From Pelomonas sp052436255 (lineage in GTDB: Bacteria > Pseudomonadota > Gammaproteobacteria > Burkholderiales > Burkholderiaceae_C): DNA of 18,365 bases. This document shows, piece after piece, positions 7,963 to 16,146 of the stretch (position 1 is its first letter; every line of letters begins with the position of its first letter). Below the pieces are notes generated by a model. That model was not told where the DNA came from, made no database searches, and worked only from the letters and a program-made list of their open reading frames with translations. Position numbers and translations under genes: made by a program. The DNA is taken from the NCBI GenBank assembly GCA_052436255.1, contig JBQVNP010000103.1, positions 1 to 18,365 of the forward strand. Reading direction: 5' to 3'.

Positions 7963-9251
7963 GCCGGCAGCGCCAGCGACAGCGCCGGGATGTAGGTCAC
8001 CGCGAGCAGCGTCGCCAGCAGCGCGCCATAGAACGGCGCGATGGAGCGCATCACCTGGCCCACGCTGACGCCGCCGATCGCGCAGCCGACGAACTGCACG
8101 GTGCCCACCGGGGGCGTGTTCAGGCCGAGCGCGCAGTTCACCAGTATGACGACGCCGAACTGTGTCGGGTCCATGCCGGCCTTCATGCAGATGGGCAGGA
8201 AGATGGGCGTGCAGATCAGGATGGTGGCCGCCATGTCCAGGAAGGTGCCCAGCACGAACAGCAGCACGTTGACCCACAGGAAGATCAGCCAGGGCCGGTT
8301 GCCGCTGAGTTGCGACAGCCACTCGCCCGTTTTTTGCGGCACCTCGTACAGCGCCAGGAAATACCCGAAGGCGGCCGAGATGCCGATCAGCAGCAGCACC
8401 ACGCCGGTGGTCTTGCAGGCCTTGGCGCAGGCGGCCAGGAAGCCGTGCCAACTCAGCGACTTGTAGGCCAGGCCGGTGACCAGCAGCGCCCAGCACACGG
8501 CGGTGGCGGCCGACTCGGTGGCGGTGAACACGCCGCTGAGGATGCCGCCCAGGATGATGACGATGACGAGCAGCCCAGGCAGAGCCGCCAGGAAGGCCGC
8601 CAGCACCGGACCCCAGCCGGGAAAGGCGCCGTGCGTCGGGTAGCCGCGTTTCACGGCCACTGTGTAGGCAGCGACCAGGTTGGCGACCGTCAGCAACAGG
8701 GCCGGGATCAGTGCCGCCAGGATGAGGTTGAACACGCTCACCGCCGCGATGCCGGCCGTGGCCAGCACGTAGATGATGAGGTTGTGCGAGGTGGGCATCA
8801 GCGCGCCCACCAGCGCCGCATGCGTCGTCACGTTGACCGCGTAGTCGGCGTCATAGCCCTCGCGCTTCATCAGCGGGATCATCACCGAGCCCATGGCCGA
8901 GACGTCGGCCAGCGGCGAGCCGGCGACGCCGCCGAACAGCGTGCAGCCCAGCACGTTGCTCATGCCGAGGCCGCCGCGCACATGGCCCACCAGCCGATTG
9001 GCGAAGGTGACGATGCGCTCGGCGATGCCGCCGTGCAGCATCAGCTCACCAGCGAAGATGAAGAACGGGATCGCCAGGAAGGAAAAGATCTGCATGCCCC
9101 CCACCATCTTCTGGAAGACGATGGCCATGGGCAGGTCGGCGGCCAGCACCGTGGCGACCGAGGCCAGACCGATGGAGAAGGCGACGGGTACGCCCAACAG
9201 CAGCAGCAAGACAAAGCTGCCGCACATGACCCAAAGTTCCATGCCTTCCAC
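7947..9251 (-). CDS. TRAP transporter large membrane subunit, DctM family
   Basis: Integral inner-membrane protein of 434 residues, the usual DctM length, with about twelve hydrophobic segments. Family marks include the N-terminal LLLLLGVPVAFSIGLAS, FLAIPFFIFAGELM, GGVAGSPLADVSAMGSVMIPLM and, near the C-terminus, LNTPPVGTVQFVGCAIGG. It forms the sodium- or proton-driven channel of the TRAP system with DctQ. The GTG at 9251 (MEGMELW) is two bases after the dctQ stop. An ATG at 9242 is the alternative start, and the two cannot be separated by Shine-Dalgarno strength. It is followed by the overlapping hydrolase gene. The substrate is inferred from context as uronic acid or a pectic oligouronide. 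Confidence 0.93.
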   Translation of the reverse strand: MEGMELWVMCGSFVLLLLLGVPVAFSIGLASVATVLAADLPMAIVFQKMVGGMQIFSFLAIPFFIFAGELMLHGGIAERIVTFANRLVGHVRGGLGMSNVLGCTLFGGVAGSPLADVSAMGSVMIPLMKREGYDADYAVNVTTHAALVGALMPTSHNLIIYVLATAGIAAVSVFNLILAALIPALLLTVANLVAAYTVAVKRGYPTHGAFPGWGPVLAAFLAALPGLLVIVIILGGILSGVFTATESAATAVCWALLVTGLAYKSLSWHGFLAACAKACKTTGVVLLLIGISAAFGYFLALYEVPQKTGEWLSQLSGNRPWLIFLWVNVLLFVLGTFLDMAATILICTPIFLPICMKAGMDPTQFGVVILVNCALGLNTPPVGTVQFVGCAIGGVSVGQVMRSIAPFYGALLATLLAVTYIPALSLALPAWVGG

Positions 9252-9252
9252 G

Positions 9253-9747
9253 TCAGACCCCAGCTTCTTTGACTTCGTCTCCGCGCCACAGCGCGATCAG
9301 ATGTTCGATGCAGAACAACACGATGAGGGCGCCAGCAATCACCAGCGGCAGATAGTCCAGCCCCTCGGGGACGCCCAGCAGCGGCTTGGGCTCGGCCCAT
9401 TTCAGCGTCAGCCACTCCCAGCCCGCATACGCCATCAGCACGGCGAAGACCAGCACGCAGACATGGATCAGCGCCTCTGCCACGCGCTGCGCGGCCAGCG
9501 GCAGCAGGGCGACGAGGGACTCCATGCCGAGGTGGCCAGCATCACGCACGCCCACGGCAACGGCCAGCCCCGTGATGTAGAGGACCAGCAGCAGCGCCAC
9601 CGGCTCGGTCCAGGTCGGCGAATCGTTGAGCAGGTAGCGGCCGATCACCTGCCATTGCACGCAGATGACCTGCACCACCAGCCCCAGCACGGCCGCGCGC
9701 AGCGACCAGCGCGACAGCGTCGCGCACAGCTTGGTATAGGTGTTCAC
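9253..9747 (-). CDS. TRAP transporter small membrane subunit, DctQ family
   Basis: Four-helix membrane protein of 164 residues. Hydrophobic segments are at about 16-36, 48-66, 84-106 and 128-150. The conserved small-subunit region QVIGRYLLNDSPTWTEPVALLLVLYITGLA is visible across 33-62 and is typical of DctQ. It pairs with DctM in the inner membrane. The start is GTG at 9747, which overlaps the dctP stop in a GTGA arrangement, so translation is likely coupled. It sits between the receptor and the large subunit in the standard dctP-dctQ-dctM order. Confidence 0.92.
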   Translation of the reverse strand: MNTYTKLCATLSRWSLRAAVLGLVVQVICVQWQVIGRYLLNDSPTWTEPVALLLVLYITGLAVAVGVRDAGHLGMESLVALLPLAAQRVAEALIHVCVLVFAVLMAYAGWEWLTLKWAEPKPLLGVPEGLDYLPLVIAGALIVLFCIEHLIALWRGDEVKEAGV

Positions 9748-10703
9748 TTGGCGTCCTGGATCGCCTTGGTCAACGCCTGCAGCTCCGGCGTGTTGACGAA
9801 CTTGGCGATGACCGGCTGCACGGCCTTGCGGAAGGCCTCGCGGTCGGTGTCGATGATCTGCGCGCCGGCGGCCTTCACATCGGCCAGGGCCTTGGCTTCC
9901 TGCGCGTCCCAGCGTTCACGTTCCACGACCACCGAGGCCTTGGCGGCGTCGCGCACCTGCTTTTGCTGGTCGGGCGTGAGCTTGTCCCAGATGCGCTTGC
10001 TGATGAACAGGCCCTCCGGCGTCATCGAATGCTCGGTGCGGCTGTAGAACTTGGCCGCCTCGAAGTGGCGGAAGCCCTCGTAGCTCGGCACGTTGTTCTC
10101 GGCGGCGTCGATCAGGCTGGTCTTGAGGCCCGTGTAGACCTCGCCAATGGGCATGGGCGACGGGTTGGCGCCCAGCGCCGTCATGGCGGCCACCCAGAGG
10201 TCGGTCTGCTGCACGCGGATCTTCAGGCCCTTCATGTCGGCCAGCGTCTTGATGGGCTTGCGCGCATAGATGGAGCGGGCGCCGGAGTCGTACAGCGCCA
10301 GGCCCACCATGCCCTGGTGCTCGCAGGCCTTGAGGATCTCCTCGCCGGCCGGGCCGTCGAAGGCCTTGCGCATGTGGGCGGTGTCGCGGAACAGGAAGGG
10401 CAGCGAGGGCACGAGGGTCTTGGGGCACATGGCCGTCAGCGGCGCCAGGTTCACGCGCGTCATCGCGAGCGCGCCGATCTTGACCTGGTCGATGGTTTCC
10501 TTTTCGCTGCCGAGGGCGCCCTTGTTGAAGACCTTGACGGTCAGCGCGCCGCCACTGCTCTTGGCCAGCAACTGGCCCATGTACTTGACGGCGACAACGG
10601 TGGGGTAGTCGTCGCTGTTGTGGACGTCGGCGGACTTCAGCTCCAGCGCCCAGGCTGCGGGGCTGAGCAGCGTGGCGGCCAGCAGGGTGAGGGTCTTGTT
10701 CAT
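9744..10703 (-). CDS. TRAP transporter periplasmic solute receptor, DctP family, probably for uronates
   Basis: Periplasmic substrate-binding protein of 319 residues, with a signal peptide cleaved near AWA-LELKS at residue 19-20. DctP marks include GSEKETIDQVKIGALAM, LPFLFRD and the segment DMKGLKIRVQQTD. In the last, the arginine of KIRV is the usual carboxylate-binding residue. GEVYTGLKTSLIDAAENN follows. The ATG at 10703 has a strong Shine-Dalgarno AAGGAG (complement of 10711-10716), seven bases upstream, that overlaps the GH43 stop. This receptor therefore has its own strong initiation signal inside the operon, as expected for a component needed in excess. Uronate specificity is inferred from the pectinase and kdgK neighbours. 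Confidence 0.93.
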   Translation of the reverse strand: MNKTLTLLAATLLSPAAWALELKSADVHNSDDYPTVVAVKYMGQLLAKSSGGALTVKVFNKGALGSEKETIDQVKIGALAMTRVNLAPLTAMCPKTLVPSLPFLFRDTAHMRKAFDGPAGEEILKACEHQGMVGLALYDSGARSIYARKPIKTLADMKGLKIRVQQTDLWVAAMTALGANPSPMPIGEVYTGLKTSLIDAAENNVPSYEGFRHFEAAKFYSRTEHSMTPEGLFISKRIWDKLTPDQQKQVRDAAKASVVVERERWDAQEAKALADVKAAGAQIIDTDREAFRKAVQPVIAKFVNTPELQALTKAIQDAK

Positions 10704-10710
10704 GAGGGGT

Positions 10711-10716
10711 CTCCTT
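10711..10716 (-). promoter_or_regulatory. Strong ribosome binding site of dctP, overlapping the GH43 stop codon
   Basis: AAGGAG on the minus strand lies seven bases before the dctP ATG at 10703. Its first two bases coincide with the last two bases of the TAA of the GH43 gene (10717-10715). It is the only full consensus site I found in this operon; the other genes begin at overlaps. Confidence 0.8.
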
Positions 10717-12316
10717 AGTCGAGCGCGCGATAGCGCAGGTTCGAAAAGCGCGCTTCGCCCTGGCCGGCGGCATAGATCGCCGGACGAAGGCTGGCGAAGC
10801 CGCCGGCGGTGTTGTGGTGGTAGCCGCTCACGTCCATCTGGACCGGGAACTTGGCCCAGGGCCGGGTGGCGTCGGCCCGGCTGAAGAGGGTGAGCACATG
10901 GCGTGCACAGCGCATTCTCAACTGCAGGCGGCGGCCGATGCCTTCGCCTTTGGGAACGGCTCGTATGTCAAGCCCGTAGCGCAGCAGCCGCAGGCTCCTG
11001 GCGTTGGCGCCCATGCCGGCATACAGGCGCGGGCTGTAGAACATCATCAGGCCCATCTGCACGCCTTCGTCGAAGTCCACATCGACCTCGATCTCGAAGG
11101 CCGGGTCGCCCTGGATGAAGCCCAGCGGTGGGCTGTCGCCCGGGTCCTTGCCGGTGGCGCGCAGGTGCAGCTTGCCGTCGGCCACGCGAGCGCGCGCCTG
11201 CTGACCGGCACCGCCGCTGAGGAACTGCCAGTGGGGCTTCAGCGTCTTGCCGGCAAAGTCATCCGACAGCGCCAGGCCATGCGCCACCGCCTGGCCGCCG
11301 GCCGGCATGGGCAGTGGCACGCCGTCATCGACGTCGACATGGAACCAGCCGTCGGCACTCAAGCGCGCCGGCGCCAGCAGCATCTGCCGGCCGAGCGTGT
11401 GGAAACTGTTCTCGTAGCCGTGATAGAGCATCCACCAGTCGCCGCGCGGCCCCTGCACCAGGCTGCCATGGCCGCGCGACCACCAGCGCTCGCGGGATGA
11501 GCGGGTGCGCATCAGCGGGTTGTGCGGTGCCTGTTCCCAGGGGCCGTCGAGCGTGCGGCTGCGTGCGGCGATGACCATGTGGCCGGTCGGCGGCCCGGCA
11601 GTGCCGCCCACGGCCAGCAGCATGTGCCACCAGCCACCGTGGCGCAGCATCTTGGGTCCCTCGGGCGAGAAGCTCTCGACGTCCCAGTCCTCCGGGTAGC
11701 GCCAGGGGTCGTAGACATGCTCGACGGGGCCGGCGAGCTTCATGCCATCGGCGCTCAGCTTCACGCGGTCGCCGCCGCTGAGATAGAGCCAGCGCTGGCC
11801 GTCCTCGCCCGCCACATGCGTCGGGTCGATATGCCGGTGCAGGCCGAGCGCGACGGGTTTGGACCAGGGGCCCTCGATGCGGTCGGCCCACATGACGAGG
11901 ATGTCGTTGGGCTGTGCCTTGACCGGCAGGTAGAGGTAGTAGCGGTCGCCGTGCTTGCACAGGTCCGGCGCCCACACGCTGCCCACGGCCTCGTGCAAGG
12001 CGTTGGCCAGCGGCCGCCAGTTGACGAGGTCGCGCGAATGCCAGATCAACAGGCCCGGCACGGCCTCGAAGCTGGAGTGCGTCAGGTAGTAGTCGGCGCC
12101 GTCCTTGAGCACCGTGGGATCGGGGCGGTCACCGGCCAGCACGGGGTTCAGGAAGGTGCCATCGCCCAGATCGGCCTTGCGCTGGCCCTCGATCCCCTTG
12201 TGCCAGGGCTTGCACGGCGGCAGATAGGGCAGGCCGGGCGCCTCGGCGCAATCGACGGCGCTCCAGGCCGGTGGGGCAGCCAGCAGGGCGAGCAGGCTGC
12301 GGCGGGCCAGGCTCAC
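10715..12316 (-). CDS. Glycoside hydrolase family 43 protein with C-terminal concanavalin-like domain
   Basis: Exported glycosidase of 533 residues. A signal peptide (LARRSLLALLAAPPAWSA) precedes a five-bladed propeller. The GH43 catalytic triad is visible: general base Asp66 in DRPDPTV, pKa-modulating Asp118 in VWAPDL, and general acid Glu219 in SPEGPKM. Residues about 345-533 form a beta-sandwich like the C2 or DUF1349-type module of beta-xylosidases (LSDDFAGKTLKPHWQFLSG). In a pectin operon the likely substrates are arabinan or other side chains. GH43 members also act on xylan or galactan, so this is inference. The start is GTG at 12316, overlapping the lyase stop in GTGA. The frame stays open further upstream, inside the lyase gene, but that part lacks homology. 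Confidence 0.9.
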   Translation of the reverse strand: MSLARRSLLALLAAPPAWSAVDCAEAPGLPYLPPCKPWHKGIEGQRKADLGDGTFLNPVLAGDRPDPTVLKDGADYYLTHSSFEAVPGLLIWHSRDLVNWRPLANALHEAVGSVWAPDLCKHGDRYYLYLPVKAQPNDILVMWADRIEGPWSKPVALGLHRHIDPTHVAGEDGQRWLYLSGGDRVKLSADGMKLAGPVEHVYDPWRYPEDWDVESFSPEGPKMLRHGGWWHMLLAVGGTAGPPTGHMVIAARSRTLDGPWEQAPHNPLMRTRSSRERWWSRGHGSLVQGPRGDWWMLYHGYENSFHTLGRQMLLAPARLSADGWFHVDVDDGVPLPMPAGGQAVAHGLALSDDFAGKTLKPHWQFLSGGAGQQARARVADGKLHLRATGKDPGDSPPLGFIQGDPAFEIEVDVDFDEGVQMGLMMFYSPRLYAGMGANARSLRLLRYGLDIRAVPKGEGIGRRLQLRMRCARHVLTLFSRADATRPWAKFPVQMDVSGYHHNTAGGFASLRPAIYAAGQGEARFSNLRYRALD

Positions 12317-13629
12317 TTGACCCCCCGCACGAACAGCGACGCCCAGCCCGCCTTCGGGCTCATGTCGGCCAGGTTCCAGTCCGCCTCGACAAAGGCGCGC
12401 TGCGTCGCCCTGCGTTTGGGCAGGCCGTCGGTGTTGTTCTGCGTCTCGTCGTCGATCAACTGGCCACGGTCCTCGGCGATGTCGGACAGCTGCTTGAAGT
12501 CCAGCGGGTCGCGTGCCCAGGGGCGTGCGCCGACGTACAAGGGCAGCAGCTTCTCCAGTTCGCGCGGCGGCACCCAGGACAGGCCCGGCGGCAAATAGGC
12601 CTCCCGCACCGGCACGATCTCGGCGCTGGTGGTGTAGCGGCCGGTGATGGGCAGCGGCTGGCCATGGCGGTCGACGGCGAGGTTGTCCTGCTCGAAGAGC
12701 TGCACATCGCCCACGCCGCCCAGCGTGAACAGCGGCAGCCGCTCGGCCGTGCCGGGCCCCGCGCGGTAGACGTTGCCGACCAGCGTGACCTTGCCGACCT
12801 GGTAGGGCTGGCCGACCCATTCGTGCGCGACGAGGTTGTAGTGCACCGCCTTGCCGCCCGGGTTGTAGATCAGGTTGTTGACCATCGCGCCCCAGACCCC
12901 GCCCTTGAACAGCGCATTGCGCTCGCGGTTGGATGCATAGACATTGCCCAGCAGCAGGATGCGGTTGGCGTTGTCGTGGATGAGCGTGCCCTTGCTGTGC
13001 TCGCCCTTGGCGTGGACCGACTCTCCCAGGCCTTCGTAGACGAGGTTGTGGCTGAAGGTGATGGCGTGGGACGTGCTCTCGCGCCAGGCCTCGGGCGTGG
13101 CGCCCTTGAAGCGCGGGCCGCCGACCGACAGGTTCTCGTCGGTGGCCCAGGAGAAGCTGCAGTGGTCGACGATGAGGCGGCGCGCGCCTTCGGACGTCGT
13201 GATGCCGTCCTGGTCGCGGCCGCTGCGCCTGGCCCGGCCGTAGGCGCCGGGGCGGACGCTGAGGTGCTGCACGATGACGTCGGCCGCTGCGATCTCCAAC
13301 TCGCCGCGCACCAGCGTGATGCCGGGGTCGGGCGCGGTCTGGCCGGCGATGGTCACGCGGCCCTCGCGCAGCTTGTAGCCGGCCCCGCCCATGTCGATGA
13401 CGCCGCCGACCTCGAAGACGACGATGCGCGGGCCCGGCGTGTCCAGCGCCGCCTTCAGGCTGCCCGGCCCGTCGGCCGCCAGGGTCGTCACGCGGATGAG
13501 CTTGCCGCCCTGGCCGCCGGCGGTCTGCGCCCAGCCGCTATGGACATAGGTGGCCGGGTGCAGGGGCGCCGTCTTGTCGGCCGCGTGGCAGAGCCCGGTG
13601 GCCAGCACCAGGGACAGCAGAAGTCTCAT
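12313..13629 (-). CDS. Pectate lyase, polysaccharide lyase family 1-like, complete
   Basis: Complete secreted pectate lyase of 438 residues with signal peptide MRLLLSLVLATGLCHA. Its core motifs are GRDQDGIT, VDHCSFSWATDE and SNRERNALFKGG, the same blocks in the same order as in the lyase at 1-1245. The two proteins are alignable over their full common length and are clear paralogs. The start ATG at 13629 overlaps the kdgK stop by one base (TGATG). The gene is followed by GH43 in a GTGA overlap. A longer open frame upstream, to 14043, lies antiparallel-free but inside kdgK in another frame and shows no homology, so it is excluded. It would release unsaturated oligogalacturonides for import by the TRAP system. 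Confidence 0.92.
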   Translation of the reverse strand: MRLLLSLVLATGLCHAADKTAPLHPATYVHSGWAQTAGGQGGKLIRVTTLAADGPGSLKAALDTPGPRIVVFEVGGVIDMGGAGYKLREGRVTIAGQTAPDPGITLVRGELEIAAADVIVQHLSVRPGAYGRARRSGRDQDGITTSEGARRLIVDHCSFSWATDENLSVGGPRFKGATPEAWRESTSHAITFSHNLVYEGLGESVHAKGEHSKGTLIHDNANRILLLGNVYASNRERNALFKGGVWGAMVNNLIYNPGGKAVHYNLVAHEWVGQPYQVGKVTLVGNVYRAGPGTAERLPLFTLGGVGDVQLFEQDNLAVDRHGQPLPITGRYTTSAEIVPVREAYLPPGLSWVPPRELEKLLPLYVGARPWARDPLDFKQLSDIAEDRGQLIDDETQNNTDGLPKRRATQRAFVEADWNLADMSPKAGWASLFVRGVK

Positions 13630-14552
13630 CAGGCGCCGATCAGGTCTTGCATGGCCTCGCGCGGGATCAGCGCGCCGGGATGCTGGATGACGCGGGCCGC
13701 GAGCCGGTTGCCGAAGGCCGCCGCCTCGGCGGGCGGCAGGCCGCGCAGGCGCCGGCTCAAGTAGCCGGCGGCAAAGGAATCGCCTGCGGCCGTGGTGTCG
13801 ACGACGCGCGGCACGGCCTCGGTCGCCACGTCCTGCCATTCGCCGTTCAAGCCCACGCGTGCCGGCAGCGCCCCGCGCTTGATGGCGATCTCGGCCACGG
13901 GCAGGGCCTGCGCGGCCGTGACCGCCGTGTCCAGGTCGGGCATGGCGTGCAGGGCCTGGTGGTCGTCGGCGGTGATCAGCGCGATGGTGGACGCCGCGAA
14001 CGCGCGGCCATACCAGTAGCGCGCATCGGCCGCGGAATCCCACAGCCGCGGCCGGAAGTTGTTGTCGAAGGCGACAACGGCGCCGCGGGCGCGCATGCGC
14101 GTCATCAGTGCCAGCACGCGCTCGCGACCGGCCTGCGGCAGGATGGCCAGGCTGATGCCCGACAGATAGAGGGCGTCCAGCGCATCGGCCTGTTCCTCCA
14201 AGGCCGTCGCGGCGGTGTCGAAGTAGGACCGCGCCGCTGCCTGGCCGCGCCAGTAGTGGAAGCGCCGCTCGCCGCCGGCGTCGAGCTCGATCAGGTAGAG
14301 CCCCGGCACGCGGCCGACCAAGCGTTGCACCAGGCCGGTCTGGATGCCCTCCGCCGCCCAGCGGTCCAGCAGGCCGGTGCTCAGCGAGTCATCGCCCAGC
14401 GCTGTCGCGTAGTGCACCCGCAGGTCCGTGCCACCGCAGCGCGACAGGTAGACGGCCGTGTTCAGCGTGTCGCCGCCGAAGGTCTGGCGCAGGTTGCCGA
14501 AGGCCTGGCCCTGCAGTTCAAGCATGCATTCGCCCAGGGCGGCGATAGACAT
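13629..14552 (-). CDS. kdgK: 2-keto-3-deoxygluconate kinase, PfkB family
   Basis: Cytoplasmic kinase that phosphorylates 2-keto-3-deoxygluconate to KDPG, joining uronate catabolism to the Entner-Doudoroff pathway. The 307-residue product has the PfkB N-terminal GGDTLNTA at 26-33, the KDG-kinase-like DNNFRPRLW at 163-171 and the C-terminal signature DTTAAGDSF at 252-260, with Asp258 the catalytic base. The YWRGQAAAR segment near 100-108 is also characteristic of this subgroup. I chose ATG at 14552 (MSIAALGE), where homology starts. An in-frame TTG at 14615 would add 21 unrelated residues and would place the KdgR-like palindrome over the start codon. No good Shine-Dalgarno precedes either start. 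It is the first gene of the seven-gene pectin operon. Confidence 0.9.
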   Translation of the reverse strand: MSIAALGECMLELQGQAFGNLRQTFGGDTLNTAVYLSRCGGTDLRVHYATALGDDSLSTGLLDRWAAEGIQTGLVQRLVGRVPGLYLIELDAGGERRFHYWRGQAAARSYFDTAATALEEQADALDALYLSGISLAILPQAGRERVLALMTRMRARGAVVAFDNNFRPRLWDSAADARYWYGRAFAASTIALITADDHQALHAMPDLDTAVTAAQALPVAEIAIKRGALPARVGLNGEWQDVATEAVPRVVDTTAAGDSFAAGYLSRRLRGLPPAEAAAFGNRLAARVIQHPGALIPREAMQDLIGA

Positions 14553-14760
14553 CGGGCGGCTGGCGACCGAGGCGGCCGAGGGAGAGAGGTTCACAGGATC
14601 TGGAAAATGAAACAACGGTTCAATAAAGATATCCTAGTCGTCCGTTGCGGCTCACATGGTTTACCCCGGGCCGCTGTCGAGCGGGGAGCGATTCCTCAGC
14701 GCCTTGAGCGCGGCGTCGGTGCAAGCCCGCGGCCGGGCCGTCGGCCTCGCCGCCCCGGCG
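14553..14760. other. Intergenic leader between the PNPOx-GAF-wHTH gene and kdgK
   Basis: This 208-bp gap lies between two genes on the same strand. Its kdgK-proximal third holds the AT-rich patch with the KdgR-like palindrome. The distal part, about 14660-14760, is GC-rich with short complementary stretches (CCCCG near 14665 and CGGGG near 14680), but there is no T-run, so I do not call a rho-independent terminator. A TAGGAT (14636-14631, minus strand) could be part of a -10 element, without a convincing -35. Confidence 0.4.
14606..14625. promoter_or_regulatory. KdgR-like operator in the AT-rich leader of kdgK
   Basis: The core TGAAACAACGGTTCA at 14608-14622 is an imperfect palindrome (TGAAAC, three bases, GGTTCA). 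The flanks extend it to AATGAAACAACGGTTCAATA. It resembles the enterobacterial KdgR consensus, AATGAAACA-N-TGTTTCATT. It lies in an AT-rich patch, about 14601-14637, in an otherwise very GC-rich region, 56 bp upstream of the kdgK ATG. By position it should control the pectin operon. The palindrome is seen; the identity of the regulator, which is not encoded here, is inferred. Confidence 0.55.
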
Positions 14761-16146
14761 TCAGACTTCCGTGGTCAGGGACAGGGGGCCGTCGGCGATC
14801 AGCCGGTATTGGCCGCGCCCGGCGCGTTCGATGTGCAGGCCGAAGTCGCGCTCGGCCAGGCGGCGCTCCAGCAGCAGCAGGCGCACGCCCAGGTTGTCCT
14901 GTACTTCGGGCAGGCGCAGGTCGCCGCCGGCCAGGCGCAGCTCGCGCGTGCTGAAGGCCGCGCGGCCGCTGTCGATCTGGTCGCGCACCAGCTTGGCGAT
15001 GATGGCGCCGGCGACGCCCTTGATCAGGTACTCGTCGTTGACGAACACGCTGTGGTCGCGCGGGTAGTGGCGCACGCGCAGCGGCGCGTGCTCGGCCACG
15101 GGGGCTTGCGCGGGCGCCGGTGCGGCCAGGGGCTCCTCCACCAGCTCGGCCGTGCGCAGCGAGGCCAGGCCCTGCGCCAGCTGCGCTCCCACGGCCGTCA
15201 GCGCGTCCTCGTCGTCATAACTGAAGAACTGGTCGTGCTCGCTCTCCACCAGCAGCGCGCCCACGGTGCGGCCGCGTGCGCGCAGCGGCACGGCCAGCTG
15301 GCTGCGCGGCGTCGGCAGGCCGGGCAGGGGAATGGTGTCGGCCATGGCGGCCTGCAGGCCGAGCTGCTCGGCCTTGGTGCGCCACGACATGCCGTAGCTG
15401 CACATCTGGCTCATGTGGCCAATGCGGATGGGCACGTTCTCGCGCAGCGCCACGCCAGCCAGGCCGGCCTCGGCCAGCGGCAGCTCGGCGCCGGTGCCGG
15501 CCTGTTCGTAGCCGATGCTGGCCAGCGTGTAGAGGCCCTGGCGCTGTTCGTCCAGCAGCCAGACGATGGCGTGGCTGATGCGCAGGTCGCGCTGCAAACC
15601 CTCGGTGAAGGCGTTCAGCAGGCCGCGCAGGTCGGGCGCCTCGGCGAGCTGCTCGGACAGGCGCCGCACGCCGGCGGCGAGATCGCAGCGCGGCGCGATC
15701 GCCGGCAGCGGATGCACGGGGTCGAGCTTGCGCAGCGACTCGACACGATAGATATCGGCGCCGCGCAGGTGGAAGACCTTCTCCATGCCGGTCTGGGCGG
15801 CGATGCCGGCGAGCTTGGCGCGCAGGCGCTCGAAGATCGGACCATCGGCGTCGGTGCGCTCGTAGCGCAGCTGCAGCAGCACCGACACGCCGGTGATCGG
15901 GTCCTCCACGCTCAGCGCCACGCGGCCGGTGGCCAGGATGTTGGCGCGGCTGCGGTTGAGGAACTGATAGGTCAGCGCCACATGATCGTCGTCCACGTAC
16001 TCGGCATGCGAGAGGTAGTTGACATGCGGCATGCCGTCGGCCGCCACCGTGCACATGGCCGGCGGGATGACGCCTTCGAGCAGGCGGCGTACATCGCGCA
16101 GCTTGAGAGCACGCCGCTCGGTCTGGGCTCGGGTGGTGTCGCTCAT
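14761..16146 (-). CDS. PNPOx-like flavin domain, GAF domain and OmpR-type winged helix in one protein
   Basis: The 461-residue product has three parts. Residues about 15-140 resemble an FMN-binding split barrel of the pyridoxamine-phosphate-oxidase superfamily (GMPHVNYLSHAEYV, then VALTYQFLNRSRANILATGRVAL). Residues about 165-330 form a GAF sensor domain (RISHAIVWLLDE, then SQLAVPLRARGRTVGALLVES). An Ala/Pro linker lies at 338-353. Residues 356-453 look like an OmpR-type winged helix: SVFVNDEYLI, a helix pair, DNLGVRLLLLERRL as recognition helix and a wing ending GRGQYRL. No receiver domain or kinase is present. I infer a one-component regulator responding to flavin, redox state or a small ligand. 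The ATG at 16146 overlaps the stop of the small PNPOx gene (ATGA). Domain calls are from pattern; the function is inferred. Confidence 0.75.
   Translation of the reverse strand: MSDTTRAQTERRALKLRDVRRLLEGVIPPAMCTVAADGMPHVNYLSHAEYVDDDHVALTYQFLNRSRANILATGRVALSVEDPITGVSVLLQLRYERTDADGPIFERLRAKLAGIAAQTGMEKVFHLRGADIYRVESLRKLDPVHPLPAIAPRCDLAAGVRRLSEQLAEAPDLRGLLNAFTEGLQRDLRISHAIVWLLDEQRQGLYTLASIGYEQAGTGAELPLAEAGLAGVALRENVPIRIGHMSQMCSYGMSWRTKAEQLGLQAAMADTIPLPGLPTPRSQLAVPLRARGRTVGALLVESEHDQFFSYDDEDALTAVGAQLAQGLASLRTAELVEEPLAAPAPAQAPVAEHAPLRVRHYPRDHSVFVNDEYLIKGVAGAIIAKLVRDQIDSGRAAFSTRELRLAGGDLRLPEVQDNLGVRLLLLERRLAERDFGLHIERAGRGQYRLIADGPLSLTTEV

Noticed and set aside
7848..9272. Open frame of 474 codons on the plus strand opposite dctM
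   Set aside because: Rich in His, Gln and Arg, with no domain. It is the complement of hydrophobic DctM codons and therefore a shadow.
13630..14043. Upstream extension of the complete pectate lyase frame to 576 codons
   Set aside because: The extension is within kdgK in another frame. The signal peptide at MRLLLSLVLATG marks the true start at 13629.
14553..14615. TTG start for kdgK at 14615
   Set aside because: It adds residues without homology and places the KdgR-like palindrome on the start codon. The ATG at 14552 begins exactly at the conserved PfkB N-terminus.
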